Of a DNA stretch of 64,000 nucleotides, positions 31,704 to 45,796 are shown piece by piece. A model generated the notes under the pieces. The model saw only the letters and a program-made list of their open reading frames with translations, was not told the DNA's origin and did not search any database. Location of the stretch: positions 1,426,001 to 1,490,000 of the forward strand of contig CM074767.1 of the NCBI GenBank assembly GCA_037355855.1. The letters run 5' to 3'. Source of the DNA: Pseudo-nitzschia pungens (lineage: Eukaryota > Bacillariophyta > Bacillariophyceae > Bacillariales > Bacillariaceae). The translations under genes and the position numbers were made by a program. Within the stretch, counting starts at the first letter, position 1, and each line of letters opens with the position of its first letter.

Positions 31704-33554
31704 TTACCAGAAAGTTGACTTGCTTTTATCGCCATCTATTCGCGGACTGTCAAGGCAAGGGATCTTGCTTGGTTTATCGCTATAATGACAAGTGATGTTT
31801 GGAGCGGCTAGACAACATTCAAGGCCGACGCATGTGCTCCTAGAGTTTGTCAAGGTTCTGTTTTCATGCATTGTGTACCACTCACCGAGCTGTTCCAAGA
31901 ATTTTTGCTTGTTGTCCTTGTTTCGAGTCCAACTCATATGGAAAACATATGGTGTCCTCGTGCCATTTATCATTTCTTTCATAAAGTCGGGCTTGTTGTG
32001 GAATTCGACGCCACCGGGAAAGACATTGTCTTCCCCTTTTCTCATTACCTTCACACGCAGACCCTTCCAGCTGGAAAACTCAATCAGTAGATCATTCAGA
32101 GCATGCTGGTGACTCTTTGCGACCTGAATCAAATCTCCCATTCGGAGGAATGTTTCGAAAAAATATGATGTTTTGGGATTGTTGCGGACGAAATAAAATC
32201 CACTGTTGGGTGCATAGGGTGCATATCTCCATACTCGAGAACCGTCATCTTGAAAAATCATGTCCCATTGTTCGAAATCCTTTGACAACAAATAGGGGAG
32301 TGGGTTCTTATGCCAGACTACATCGACATCCTGGAAAAGAATGTTGTACCCAGAGCTCATGGCTAGATGCATGCAGTATACCTTGATCATCATTATCTTT
32401 GTAAAAGTTTGATCGCCGAACTGGTTTGCTGATTCTTCGGGAATAGCGCCAAAAATGGCCTCGTCATACCACGTGTGAATTCCAAGCTGTTGACCGAGCT
32501 TCAGTGTTGCTTCATCCGTGGCAAACATCACAACATGACTCAGATCCAAGCCTTTTGCGCGTGCGTTGCAGACAAAGTTGTGAAACATAATTGATTGTCC
32601 CTTGTTGCAGGTCATGACTACCAGGGTGTTCAAAGATGGCTCTGCAGAATTTTTCATCACCGTCTTTTGAAGGAAGTCCGTGACATTGCCTAGTACCCGG
32701 TCTCGATTCTTCAAATAGTCCATTAGTAGTTGATTGCTTTCCGCTATGTGTTTCGCTTTCGGAACGCCTCCAAGAGCAGCGTCTTTCCATTCTGGTTGAT
32801 GATCTCGCGCCACGTTCTGCAAAGGGTACGCTAGATCTGTGACGCCGGCATCTTCTGTTTTTCCTCCTTTGGGAGGTGGAGGTATGCGCATCCATTTGTG
32901 AATCGTGTACGACTCAAATTGTGGAAGTATGGCAAAACATTGCCGATGCTTGTTTCTCGGTATCGCCTGAAGAATCAGCTTGACCTCGTGGCAATTTTCT
33001 AGCGCCTTGGATGGATCGATTCCTGTCTTATTGTGCCGATAACCCATGTCTGTTGGCATGCTCCCGTCGCTTGTGTACAAGACAATGACGTCCTCGGAAT
33101 GCTTTGTGGTGTAATCGAGGGGAACACCAACGTCGATTAACTCGTTAAACGCGTCTCGAGGCACCGTTGCGAAATCAACGAGAAATCTACTAGATGTGTC
33201 GGGAAACGGTCGTTTTCTACGAGGTACATCTTGCTGCTCTTCGTTTGCTGATTGCTTTTGCTGATGACCGTCATTCTTGGTTTTCGTTTTCGATACAGTG
33301 GCGCTGGAAGCAACATTTAGACGATTTTCAGCAGCTCTTTTCTCGGCGTCATTTACCATCATCGGAGTCTGATCATCCTGAAGACGTAATGTTCGAGATA
33401 ATTTCGATTGATAAACGCTAGCTTGCATAAGTCTGTTCATATTCACAGCTATTCCAATGTACAAACATACCAGTCCAACGAGTGCATGTGTTATGACGCT
33501 CTTGATCCATCTTGCCGCTGTGCGGGATTTTCTCCGTCCGACGTGCACTACCAT
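31704..33554 (-). CDS. GT77-like nucleotide-diphospho-sugar transferase, paralog B
   Basis: An intact, intronless 616-aa frame starting at ATG 33554. A short basic cytoplasmic end (RRKSRTAARW) precedes a membrane anchor (HALVGLVCLYIGIAV) and a charged stem of about 90 residues. The luminal domain has IDVGVPLDYTTKHSEDVIVLY, LNTLVVMTCNKGQSIMFHNF, NILFQDVDVVWHKNPLPYL with the DxD site, FQDDGSRVWRYAPYAPNSGF and HMSWTRNKDNKQKF, and ends with clustered Cys (CVGLECCLAAPNITC). It shares these blocks with paralogs A and C. Lack of introns sets it apart from both. It probably builds extracellular or Golgi glycans; the sugar donor cannot be told from sequence. Confidence 0.88.
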   Translation of the reverse strand: MVVHVGRRKSRTAARWIKSVITHALVGLVCLYIGIAVNMNRLMQASVYQSKLSRTLRLQDDQTPMMVNDAEKRAAENRLNVASSATVSKTKTKNDGHQQKQSANEEQQDVPRRKRPFPDTSSRFLVDFATVPRDAFNELIDVGVPLDYTTKHSEDVIVLYTSDGSMPTDMGYRHNKTGIDPSKALENCHEVKLILQAIPRNKHRQCFAILPQFESYTIHKWMRIPPPPKGGKTEDAGVTDLAYPLQNVARDHQPEWKDAALGGVPKAKHIAESNQLLMDYLKNRDRVLGNVTDFLQKTVMKNSAEPSLNTLVVMTCNKGQSIMFHNFVCNARAKGLDLSHVVMFATDEATLKLGQQLGIHTWYDEAIFGAIPEESANQFGDQTFTKIMMIKVYCMHLAMSSGYNILFQDVDVVWHKNPLPYLLSKDFEQWDMIFQDDGSRVWRYAPYAPNSGFYFVRNNPKTSYFFETFLRMGDLIQVAKSHQHALNDLLIEFSSWKGLRVKVMRKGEDNVFPGGVEFHNKPDFMKEMINGTRTPYVFHMSWTRNKDNKQKFLEQLGEWYTMHENRTLTNSRSTCVGLECCLAAPNITCHYSDKPSKIPCLDSPRIDGDKSKSTFW

Positions 33555-34168
33555 GCTCGATGAAAAAAGGATAATGATAAAAGTCGGTTTTGGAATGATG
33601 TGTCAACAAAGATCCGGGCAACAATGATTTGATCAAACAGATTACTGTTTATCTTCCGTTCCAATTCTTCAGAAAGCACTAGGTGATGAACAAAGTCGTC
33701 GGATTTCGTTTTGCCTCGTGCCTTGGAAGTCAACCAAAATCAATAGAACGGCATGTTAAAGCAAGATCTAAAATCTAAACATAACCGTGCTTTTCCTACA
33801 CGTACTCGTACGACCTCGTCTGAAACAAATACTGAAGTACAGTACTTCGTAATAAAAAATAATAATACAAAGTACAGTAAGGTTTTACCGGTAAGTTTTT
33901 TTGCACTTGTGATGAGCAACGGTTTTTTGGAATTCAAAATTTAAAAAAAACGGTCTGGTCATCGGCCACGCTTCGTAGAAAAAATGAGGCCTGGGGTCAA
34001 AAAAATTCGATTTCGGATTTCGAATCTTGCGGTACGACCATCGTCCTCTGTCCTCTGTCCTCTCGCCTCTCGTTGGAGTTTCGAGTTTCACTGTCATCAC
34101 CTCCGCACCCGCTACAACAGTAGGGTCCCGTGACAAGTTCCAGACGCAGAAGATCTATCAAGGATAGA

Positions 34169-35074
34169 ATGGCATCTAGCAACCAGCCAGCTTCTGCAAG
34201 CTCCGAATCAAATCCGAATGATGATGTCGGCGGTGGTATGTCTGCGCAGGAGCAAGACGCCAAAACCCAGGCACAAATGGATGCGATCAGCGATGAAATC
34301 AAAGCGAAACAAAAATTGACCTCCGATCTTCTACCTATTTCCGAACTCTCAAAGACCTTTGTCACTGGTAACGAATCTAACGCAAAAGGGTTTCTCGAAG
34401 GCTGTGCCTACCTCGAAACTCAGTACAAAAACTATAGAGCAGTCCGAGGAGACGGAAACTGTTATTACAGAGCATTCTTGTTCGGACTGATCGAAAGTCT
34501 CTGCAGATCGGAAACAAGCATGAACGAATTGAAACGTATCAGTCACTATGTCGATCAATCCATCGAAGAGGTCGTAAAGTGTGGTTATGACCGATTCACG
34601 ATCGACATGTTCCACGAAGAGATGGTCGATTTGCTTGCTGCCGTGACCAAAGTGAAGGAACAAGGGTCCTCGGCGATTCCTTCCTCCCTGTGCGAGAAGT
34701 TGAATGAAGAAAATGCAACCAGCGATTATTGCGTTTGGTACCTTCGGGTGATCACATCCGTGTATCTAAAGTCGGATCCGAATCGATTCATTCATTTCTT
34801 AGACGATCCATCGTATGTTGACGTTGCAACGTATTGTGCGAGGGAAATTGACCCGATGGGGAGAGAATGTTCCATGGTTGGTGTCTTGGCGCTCGCGGAG
34901 GCATTCCAACTTTTGGTGGCAATCGAATACATGGATGGGAAACCAATGAACGGGAACAATGGGAAGCTTACGAAACACTGCTTTGGTGACAATAACAGTG
35001 ATGGCACATCGGATTCGAAGTCGTGCATTACGTTGCTGTACCGACCGGGGCATTATGATATTCTTTACAAATAA
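34169..35074 (+). CDS. Otubain-like ubiquitin thioesterase (OTU domain)
   Basis: The start is ATG 34169 (the longer frame begins with GTG), giving 301 aa. The first 60 residues are a polar, Gln/Ser-rich extension. The OTU core shows NYRAVRGDGNCYYRAFLFGL with catalytic Asp and Cys in the family pattern, a helical middle, and GRECSMVGVLALAEAFQL in the place of the otubain-conserved segment. A C-terminal LLYRPGHYDILYK carries the catalytic His. The length is typical of otubains (about 270-300 aa). It should cleave ubiquitin chains or ubiquitin-protein bonds in cytosol or nucleus. Intact, no introns seen. Confidence 0.88.
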   Translation: MASSNQPASASSESNPNDDVGGGMSAQEQDAKTQAQMDAISDEIKAKQKLTSDLLPISELSKTFVTGNESNAKGFLEGCAYLETQYKNYRAVRGDGNCYYRAFLFGLIESLCRSETSMNELKRISHYVDQSIEEVVKCGYDRFTIDMFHEEMVDLLAAVTKVKEQGSSAIPSSLCEKLNEENATSDYCVWYLRVITSVYLKSDPNRFIHFLDDPSYVDVATYCAREIDPMGRECSMVGVLALAEAFQLLVAIEYMDGKPMNGNNGKLTKHCFGDNNSDGTSDSKSCITLLYRPGHYDILYK

Positions 35075-37247
35075 TTTTGAAAGAAATACAACAGATTGGC
35101 CGAGCACAAGAAATGTATTGAAGGCATGATATTGCGATGCATGCGGAGTGAAAAGCACGATCCAGCGAAGAAAAGGTATGCTGTTTTCGTTGTTTTCGAC
35201 ATGCCCAGCGAAACAGGCAGCTGAAATCCACATCATACTTGTTTTTGGTTGCGTATGATTTTCGTTGTTGACTGGTTCGGACGGCCGCTTGCCAGATGTA
35301 ACATCTATAGCGGTCTCATACTTCATACCAGTTTCCGGCCTGCCATTGTCTAGAAAACTCCCGAGCACCAAAAAATACATGCAGTTGGCCTTTCGAGAAA
35401 CAACAGTTTTGTAGCTATTGGATTTTGGTACAAAAGGTTTGCGGTCCTACTAGTAGAGTGTAGAGTATGATGATACTAGTTTCGCAAGTCCCGGGCCACC
35501 GGGTCGAGAAACATAGGGGTTCAGACATCATTTGTTTGGTTGGTTGGTTGGTTGGTTGTCTGTATTGCACTGCCGTTTTCCTGATTTCTAGGTACCACTC
35601 ACTCACCGCACGGACACGAGGGAGGTGCCGACCGCCCCCAGAGAGCCCCCGGAGATCGACCGACCGAACGACCGACCAATTCTGGTAGGAAAAATGCAGA
35701 CAGGCAGGGAGGCATTGAAAGCAGCCAATCCCTCCCTGGTGATTTTGCGGGTTTGCGTTTGCCACCGACAACCTTCCTATGGTTCCTACCACACTCCCTA
35801 CAAAACAACCCAACACGCTCGACACACGGTGGATTGATGGATTCCTTTCTTCCTTTCATTCATTCATTCATTGGTTGATTCCCGGATTCTCGCCTGGCGT
35901 GATGGCGGAACGACCGAGATGGAACGCAACAACCCATTCTTATTTATACATATTGTTATAATTAGTATCCGTGGTGGTGTGCCGAACGACGCGGAGTTTC
36001 CGGGGAAAACAACATTCCGCACCACCGAAGAATTGTGTTTGACCTCTTTCATTCATCCCCCGTCGGAGTCACGACGGCAATTCACGCAAGTGCAGTGGAT
36101 TGGCTTGGTTTGGCTCGGTTTGGCTCGGTTGCTCCACTCTAGTTCACTGGCAAGGTCCAAACCAAATCCCCCATTGTTTGGCGGTACGAGTATGTACGAA
36201 TGTGTATGTGCGTATGTGATAACGGCGTGGATCCACCACGGGTGCGGTGTGGGGCAGTGCGGTGAAGTTGCGCCATTCATTCATTCATTCATTCATTCAT
36301 CGATCGATTAGAATGACAACTCAGGGGCGAGAAAGTCCCGGAGGCACAACCACTATTGGTTTTGTCGGTCTTGCTCTCATGGGACGTCGTGAAAGGAAGG
36401 AGATCTATACGGTACGTTTACTGTAGTGTACTGTACTGGAGTTGTTGTTGCAACACAGGACTGCACATCTTCATCCACATCCACATCCACATCCACATCC
36501 ACATCCGTGCGCCAATTCCGTTGCGATGCAGCAGCGCGATCCGGTATCCATTTCTTGCATGCAATCCACCTCAACAACGTGGATGATGAAGTGTGACTAT
36601 TCTTACCTGTATTCGAACGCAGTTGCTATTATTTTGATTGATTATTTTTTTGAGATGGATAGAGTAAAAATTTTTTGATTTTGATGAGATACCGGTTCTA
36701 TTTTGATGTTTTGATGAAAAGAATGAATGAACTAATAATAATCAATCGCGCATTATTTTTTCGTTCGCGACAAGCTTCGCGCCAAAAAGTGAAGCCGGTT
36801 CTTCAGTTTGTATCGCATTCACCTACCTAGCGGTACGTACGGTATGCTAGGTACGAATTTCCTACTAATTTCGTTGTACTGCCGGTATGCACGCAACGCA
36901 ACGAAGGTGCGGAATAATCCACAACGACTTTCCATGACGATGGCGCATTTCTGTACATCCCCAACTGCACCTACCGAAACCGACACCGATACCGACACCA
37001 TACCGGTACCTTGCTTGCTGTCACCGACATTGACTACAACTGCAGAACAGGAACGATCCGTATTGCCTCGCACCACCCTCCCACCGCAGTGCCACGAGAA
37101 GCCAGAGATCATCGATCATCTCCGTTGAATCAATCGCATATCACATACCGGTACACACAAACACAATCATAAATAATACAAACACACAAACACAATCATA
37201 CATACATAAATAAATCTTACATACATACAAATATACACAGATCCATC
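35075..37247. other. Intergenic, rich in short tandem repeats
   Basis: No gene is recognised. It carries (GGTT)n near 35538, (ATTC)n at 35858-35873 and 36274-36300, and a CCACAT-type hexamer tract near 36474-36508. GC content rises toward the PSF1 gene. Confidence 0.5.
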
Positions 37248-38028
37248 ATGGCCATTTCCCATTCGACCAACCACGGCAGCAACCGCAACAACCACGGCCG
37301 CGGTCCGGTGCTCCTGCCCACCTCCGGGCGGGAATTGCTCCTCGACCTCAAGCGAAGCACGGCTCGCAACGCCGGCGGAAGCGCCTCCTCCTCCCGACAG
37401 CGCCGGGAGATCCCCACTCTGCCTCCCTACAACCACAATCTGGTCCAGGCCTGCTTTCGCGACCTCCACGCGACGGCCCGGGAGCTCGATCTGCAGGCCC
37501 GGGTCCACGGCAGCGGAACCGGAACCGGAAATGGCAGCACCACCACCAAGCCGTCCATGTCGGCGCGGCCGTCCATTCTGCTGCACAACAAAACCATCCA
37601 GCGACAAAAGCAGTGCCTCCTGGCCTATCACCACCACCGCGTGGAAATCATCAAGGAAATCGAGCGCGCCAAGATGGCGGCCAACGAGGGAAAGAACAAC
37701 CACAACCACAACATCAACAACCATAATTGCAACGACCGCAACGCCCCCGTTTCCACCAACGCCCGGGAGGTGGCCCTCGCCGCGGAGTACGCGTCCCTCC
37801 GGGCCGCCTACTCGGAGCGGGTCTTCGAGCTGGACCTCCTGCCGCCGACGAGCCACATGGTCCAGGTCCGCGTCACCCAAACCATCGGGACAGGTGGTCC
37901 TCCCCGACAGCGGCAGGGTGGTGGCCCTAACGAGGGGGGCCCGCCTCTTTCTGGACCGGGCCGACGCCGGGGACTTTTTGAAGCAGGGGATCGTCCGCCT
38001 CTGCGACGGAGAAGAAGTGGACTATTGA
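37248..38028 (+). CDS. PSF1: DNA replication complex GINS subunit PSF1; frameshifted
   Basis: The start is ATG 37248. Read with one extra base near 37887-37891, the product is 259 aa, close to PSF1 of other eukaryotes plus small insertions. Family hallmarks are LPPYNHNLVQACFRDL near the N-terminus, IQRQKQCLLAYHHHRVEIIK (the R-x-x-x-C-hhAY helix), ELDLLPPTSHMVQVRVTQTIG (the P-P-x-S-x-x-hxVRV element) and, in the +1 frame, VALTRGARLFLDRADAGDFL and QGIVRL at the end. The protein is part of the GINS tetramer of the CMG helicase, needed at replication origins and forks in the nucleus. Because it should be essential and single-copy, the break is more likely a sequence error than a dead gene. His/Asn-rich insertions occur near residue 150. 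Confidence 0.8.
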
Positions 38029-39439
38029 TCGATTCGATTCATCGCGTTCGTTGTTTTGGTGTTTTAAACAAGAGAGAAAGGAAGGAACGAACGGATTCAT
38101 TCATTTCTCAAAAATGTATAATAATTACAATGATGATGATGGATGGTGGTGGTGGTGAAGAACGAGTGCTGGAATGAAAAGAGGGACATCCAACAGTCCT
38201 GCGTTTTTTTGTGTCTTCATTCATTCCTTCCTTCATTCATTGATTCATTCGGCACGCAATACAGATTGGCTGTTGGAAAACGACGGATGCGACTTTGACC
38301 GCGACTGCAACTGCGATTCACGGAACCCAGATGGATGCAACGGTGTTGTTCGAAACCTACCGGTACAATAGTGTAGTGTTGTGCACAGTATTCGGGGAGA
38401 ACTGCACAACCTATGACGGATACACGTGTTGCGTGTAAGTAAATAATTATTATTTATTGTTGAGATAAGTAACTTACGTGCAACAGAAATTTGAGTTTAC
38501 AAATCAAATGTTTTTGTCGCATACACAACAGTTTAATTAATCACAATGAATATTATTATAGTATAGTAAAATAATAACAAGATTACAATAGTATTATTTT
38601 AATGATGCAGTAAAATATCCGAGGCTCGGTTCGAAAGTCCCAACAAAGTGCTCCTGCTGCACTAACCTTACCGTAGCACTGTGAGAAGAAAACAGAGAGG
38701 ATTGATGAGCGAGCGAAAGGCGCACGGAGATTTTCGATATCTCCTCGTTGGTTTCGGAGGCCCAAACACCCGAGAAGGACGATGGAGCACCGCGCAAATC
38801 CATGGACGCGAACGCGGGTGCGGGGATTCCGGCAAGAGAGAATGGGTTTGCGGATTGATTGATTTGATTCGTTCGGGTTTCTGTTTTGATTGATTGATTG
38901 ATTGTGAAGAGAGAAAAATTGGAACGGTCCTGAGAAGCTCGTGACAGGAATCACAGTTTGGTGGGGAAGCATGCGGTGCGGTAACTCGTGCAGTTAGTTC
39001 AGCACGCGTACGGTGCAGCAACCATCTCAATGTCGAAAGTTTTTGTCGCTGAGAAGCTCGTCGATCAAAACTGCTACGAGCATCCATCCGTAGTTACAAC
39101 AAGGATGAGAAGCTCGGCAACTAGTATCAACAAAACAATAGTAGTTTCTGCATGCATCGCAGCGATGAACAATGAGAAGCTTCGGAGGGCGTCGCAAACA
39201 GAGTGCGACTATGGATTCGTTTCATCAATCAATCAATCAATCAATCAATCAACGACGGATCGATCCATCCACTCGAGCACCGCTTTCTCTTGCCCGAAGA
39301 ACTGCTGTTTCCCCTCGATCACTCGGTCTTCTCACAATTCCAAAAAGCCTCAAGCTCAAAACCAAAAACAAAAGCAAAAACAAAACAGTTCGACAACACT
39401 CCACCAACAAACGATTCATTCATTCATTCATTCATCACC
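38029..39439. other. Intergenic with ATTC/ATTG short repeats
   Basis: No gene is recognised. ATTC-type tracts lie at about 38218-38250 and 39417-39435, an ATCA tract at about 39223-39250. The last ATTC tract sits immediately upstream of the next start codon. Confidence 0.45.
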
Positions 39440-40642
39440 ATGAAGTTCTACCTCGCCTCCCTTTCTCTCGCTCTTGCATCCGCATCGGTCCGGGCTTCTT
39501 CCCTTCGCGCTGCTACTGCTACTGCTGCTAGTAGCAACCACCACCACAGCAACATCCTCGAGAGCGAGGTCATCCTCAAGGGAACCGTGGGAGAACCCTC
39601 GGCCGAGGACATGGAATTCATCGGAAAGGCCCTCGTTGCTTCCTACAACAACGTTCACTGGGAGGCCGGCCACTACATGACCGGAAGCCACGCCGTGGAT
39701 TTCAGGGGACCCGACAGTTTCCTCTGCCGCCACTGCCCCGACGATGATTCCATGGGGACTACTAGTGCCGGTGCCGGTGGTGCATCGAGTGCTACCACCA
39801 GCGTCTTCGAGGTCAAGACCCCCGTGGGGTTCTTGTGCCGCCACTGCCCCGACGACGATGCCATGGGGACCGACTCTCTCCTGATGAAAGCTCTCACCGA
39901 GGACTGCGCCGGACTCTGCGAGAAGGATGCTTCCGCGGAACTCGAGGTCGACTTTTGCAACAAGATCCGCGGCGCCCGGGGATCGTCCGCGTACCTCGCC
40001 TCCGCCGAATCGTGCGCCATTCGCTTCGACGTCGCGGGCGAGAAGGCCGGCAGCGGCAAAAGCAAAAGCAACAAGCGCGTCTCGTCCGCCACCAACACGG
40101 TCGCCACCATCGACACCACCCTTATCTTGAAGGGTGTCGGTGCCGGCGATGCCACCCTCGAGGAGCGGGCCATCCTCGCCAAGGCCTTTGTCTCCGCCTA
40201 CAACGACGTCCACTGGGGCGCCAACCACTACCTGAAAGATGCGGAGATTCCCTTTGCCGCTTCCACGAGCAATCGTCCGGATGGCTTTTTGTGCCGCCAT
40301 TGCCCCGACGACGACTCCATGGGGGGAGGAGCGGGAGCGGGAGCGGGAGCAGCCCTCCGGACCAACACCATGGTGTTGGACATCGTCTCTCCCGTCGAGG
40401 CCTTCTTGTGCCGCCACTGCCCCGACGACGATGCCATGGGAAGCGGCTTCGACATCGAGTCTCTCGACTCCAACGCCTTCGACAAGAAGGCCGTCGAGGT
40501 CGCCTTTTGCGGCAAGATCCAAAAGTCCGTCAGCGACAAGCTGGCCGCAACTATTTCCTGCTCCATTGCCGTCGAGTCCGTCATTGCCGCTCCCGCTGCC
40601 AACACCAACGCCGCTTCCGCTTCCAAGAACGATTGGTGGTAA
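39440..40642 (+). CDS. Secreted protein with two repeats and four FLCRHCPDDD motifs
   Basis: The start is ATG 39440 in the context CACCATGA; the upstream in-frame stretch is a repeat-rich leader without an ATG near a signal. The 400-aa product opens with a signal peptide (MKFYLASLSLALASASVRAS). It consists of two copies of one module. Each has a strand (VILKG/LILKG), an acidic stretch and a helix ending ASYNNVHW or SAYNDVHW. A pair of motifs FLCRHCPDDD(S/A)MG follows, and then a Cys-containing segment (VDFCNKIRG, VAFCGKIQK). The four motifs start near residues 94, 130, 282 and 321. CxxC beside three Asp suggests metal binding, but no known family comes to mind. The gene is intact and very GC-rich. 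Confidence 0.75.
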   Translation: MKFYLASLSLALASASVRASSLRAATATAASSNHHHSNILESEVILKGTVGEPSAEDMEFIGKALVASYNNVHWEAGHYMTGSHAVDFRGPDSFLCRHCPDDDSMGTTSAGAGGASSATTSVFEVKTPVGFLCRHCPDDDAMGTDSLLMKALTEDCAGLCEKDASAELEVDFCNKIRGARGSSAYLASAESCAIRFDVAGEKAGSGKSKSNKRVSSATNTVATIDTTLILKGVGAGDATLEERAILAKAFVSAYNDVHWGANHYLKDAEIPFAASTSNRPDGFLCRHCPDDDSMGGGAGAGAGAALRTNTMVLDIVSPVEAFLCRHCPDDDAMGSGFDIESLDSNAFDKKAVEVAFCGKIQKSVSDKLAATISCSIAVESVIAAPAANTNAASASKNDWW

Positions 40643-43080
<2,438 letters not shown>

Positions 43081-44709
43081 GGTGTCGTTCGTTGTGTCTT
43101 TTTGGTTGCGTCGTTTGGGTTGTATAGAGTCTTTTTGGTTGCGTCGTTTTCGTTCCGATCGCCGACTGATGGTGCTGGCAGAGGGAAGGGGAGGCCGTTT
43201 CGTTTGTTTCGACGGGTGGTTGGATTTGGTGACGGGGTGTGTTGCTACTGGTATGGAATGCCGGAGGATAGGCCTTTTTGGAACCAGGTGCTGACTGATA
43301 CGTAAGGTTACTGTACAATAATAGCTCAACGAAGTGCGGAATTGGTTTTGATGATGAGAGAGACGATGCGAGTGACGAGTAAGATACTGGTAACAGGTAA
43401 TAATTACGCTCGAGTGCCTTCTGTTTTGGCAACAGAACTCGTTGGAATGCGGTCAGACAACTAAGTTACTCTTTGTTGCGCAACAAGAACGAAACCCATG
43501 ACAAAAATGTGTGGTGTCATTGGAAGAGAACCGGTCTGCGCATTTTTTGGCGCGAAGAAAATGGCGCGCATTCGAAACGATGGATGGGAATTCGATCCCC
43601 CCCTTTTTCTTTGTGACGCATTCTTGGGGTGGGAATGTCACACTCTTTTTGATGAGGATTTTGATTTTGAGATTGATTGATTGATGCGGGAATGTCGCAA
43701 GGTTTCACCTTATCCATTATCCAGCACGAGTACGAGTAAGACTTACCAGTACCGGTATTATTCCGTATCCTCCAGTAGAATCGATCACGAATCACTCATC
43801 ATTATCAATCGATCTCAAGCTGCTCTTAATTAATAAAACACTTCGCCCCTCGCACAACCAAGGTTCGTCCTTGATTTTTTGAGAATGATTCGAACGACCG
43901 AACCCACATCCGGACAAGCTACCGCAACGATAAAGGTTCGAGCGTCGTGAAAGCAGCAGGAGAACCGTTCCCTCTCGATCTAGGACGATTGATTCGTACA
44001 GAAATTCAGTGGCGTGGGCGTTGCGTTTTCATTGGCATGCATGGCGAGGGCAAGGATTGACGCGATGACGATAACGATAACGATAACGATGACGATGACG
44101 ATAACGATCATGTATGAGACAATTGTGGAAAAGATAACTTCCATCCTAGTGAACGCGAGGAACAGAGTCGGTCGTCAATAAAAAATGGCGTCCCTTTGAC
44201 GAACGGCGATCGAGATGGTGTTGAGAGTCCGGAGACAAAAGTTCCTTTTGAGTTCTTGCCGGTCTTCTCCTCGACTCTCCAACGAGGGAGGAAGCAGAAA
44301 TCATGCTGCTTGTACTTGCACAGATGCCCAAACACAGTGGTGAAGCAAAAATCACTAGAAAGTTCTTGCAGTTCAAAATCAGGAACGCACTTGTAGGAAC
44401 ACTACTGGGATCCTCGTGGCACAAAACTTTCAGATAAAGATACTGTATGACCCAAAGGAACCATCGTGGGAAGACCATGCTACACCAGAAGAAAACTTTG
44501 GCGAAGAAACCAAACCTCGTGTTCTTAAACAAACTGAATCAGACATTCGCTACTAGAATTATTGCCGTTTGGCAAGAATACGGTACTGGTGGGTGGCAGC
44601 AATGAAACGAACAAACAGCCCGAGCGGATTGGTGTTTCGGCGCGACACGACACGACACGACCCAACACGACAAGACACGACCAAATCGAGCGCGAAACGA
44701 ACAATCCCC
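43081..44709. other. Intergenic, with a hexamer tract
   Basis: No gene is recognised. An ATAACG/ATGACG tract lies near 44065-44108. A 128-codon minus-strand frame at 44146-44532 has no domain. Confidence 0.45.
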
Positions 44710-45796
44710 TCAGTCGAAATCCGGCGGTCGCTTCTCCAAAAAGGCCGCCATTCCCTCCTTTTGGTCGTTCGTTGCAAAGAGAGCGTGGAACAAGCGTCGC
44801 TCGAAACGCAGTCCCTCCTGCAGGGAGAGTTCGTCCGCCGCGTTCACCGCTTCCTTGACGGCTCGCAGGCTGGCCGATCCCTTGCCCGCGATCTTGGTCG
44901 CCATTTTGATGGACTCTTCCAGCAGCTTGTCCTCGTCGTAAGATTCTGGCGACCAATCCGCTCGCGTAGGCCTCCTGGCAGTCCATCATGTCGCCGGTCA
45001 AACACATGTGCATCGCTTTCGATTTTCCGATCGCTCTCGTCAATCGCTGGGTCCCTCCGGCTCCGGGGATGATCCCGAGATTTATTTCGGGCTGTCCGAA
45101 CTAACAACACAAAGGACCATCGAAGGGTACAGAGAGGTGATGGTGGAGAGTGGGGTTTGTCACGTGGTGCAGCGATGATTGGAGATGAGAGAACAGAGTC
45201 CACAACGTCGATCGATTATTATTATTATTTATTTGCAGACACAAACACAACGCACACCCGCACATTCTGCATACCTTGGCACCTCTTGCGCAAACAACAA
45301 TATCGCACATCATGGCCAGTTCGTTTCCGCCCCCCAAGCAATACCCCGAAACGGCCGCGATAATCGGTGTCCCGCCGAGCTTCGAGACTTCCTGCCACTC
45401 GGAAAACATATCGGTTCGATAGACTTCTTCGAATTTCCTGTCCTTCATTTCGCTAATGTCCGCACCGGCAGCGAAGCATCGCGGGGTGGAACCCGTCAAA
45501 ACCATGCAGCGGACGTTTTGGTCCTTGTCCAGCACCTTGGTGGCGTGGATCAGATCTTCGAAGAGTTCATCGTTGAGCGCGTTCATGGCCTTGGGTCGGT
45601 GCAATTTGATGACGGCAACTTTCCCGTTTCCCTCTTCGGGCTTTTCGACAATGATGTTGTCGTAGGATTCCTTTAGCGACGACGAGAAATTGCGACGGAA
45701 CCCAACCGCCATGGAAGGCAGGAACGCATTGACACATCCCCTGCAACGATGGATGTTGCGAGACGCAAACCGAGCACCTTGGCGTGACAAGAACAT
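44710..45796 (-). CDS. ECHS1: Mitochondrial short-chain enoyl-CoA hydratase; frameshifted
   Basis: Exon 1 (45796-45275) and exon 2 (45100-44710) flank an intron 45101-45274 (GTATGC..TTAG). The start is ATG 45796, followed by an Arg/Ser-rich presequence (FRRNFSSS) that suits mitochondria. Conserved blocks are [44 protein letters not shown] with the first catalytic Glu, [20 protein letters not shown] with the second, [20 protein letters not shown] and, after one extra base at about 44941, [16 protein letters not shown] through [20 protein letters not shown]. Corrected length is 303 aa, matching ECHS1. The enzyme hydrates 2-trans-enoyl-CoA in fatty-acid and amino-acid breakdown. The match across the break leaves little doubt that both parts are one gene. 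Confidence 0.87.

Noticed and set aside
44146..44532. 128-codon minus-strand frame with hydrophobic start
   Set aside because: No recognisable family, and the spacer contains simple repeats; treated as chance.
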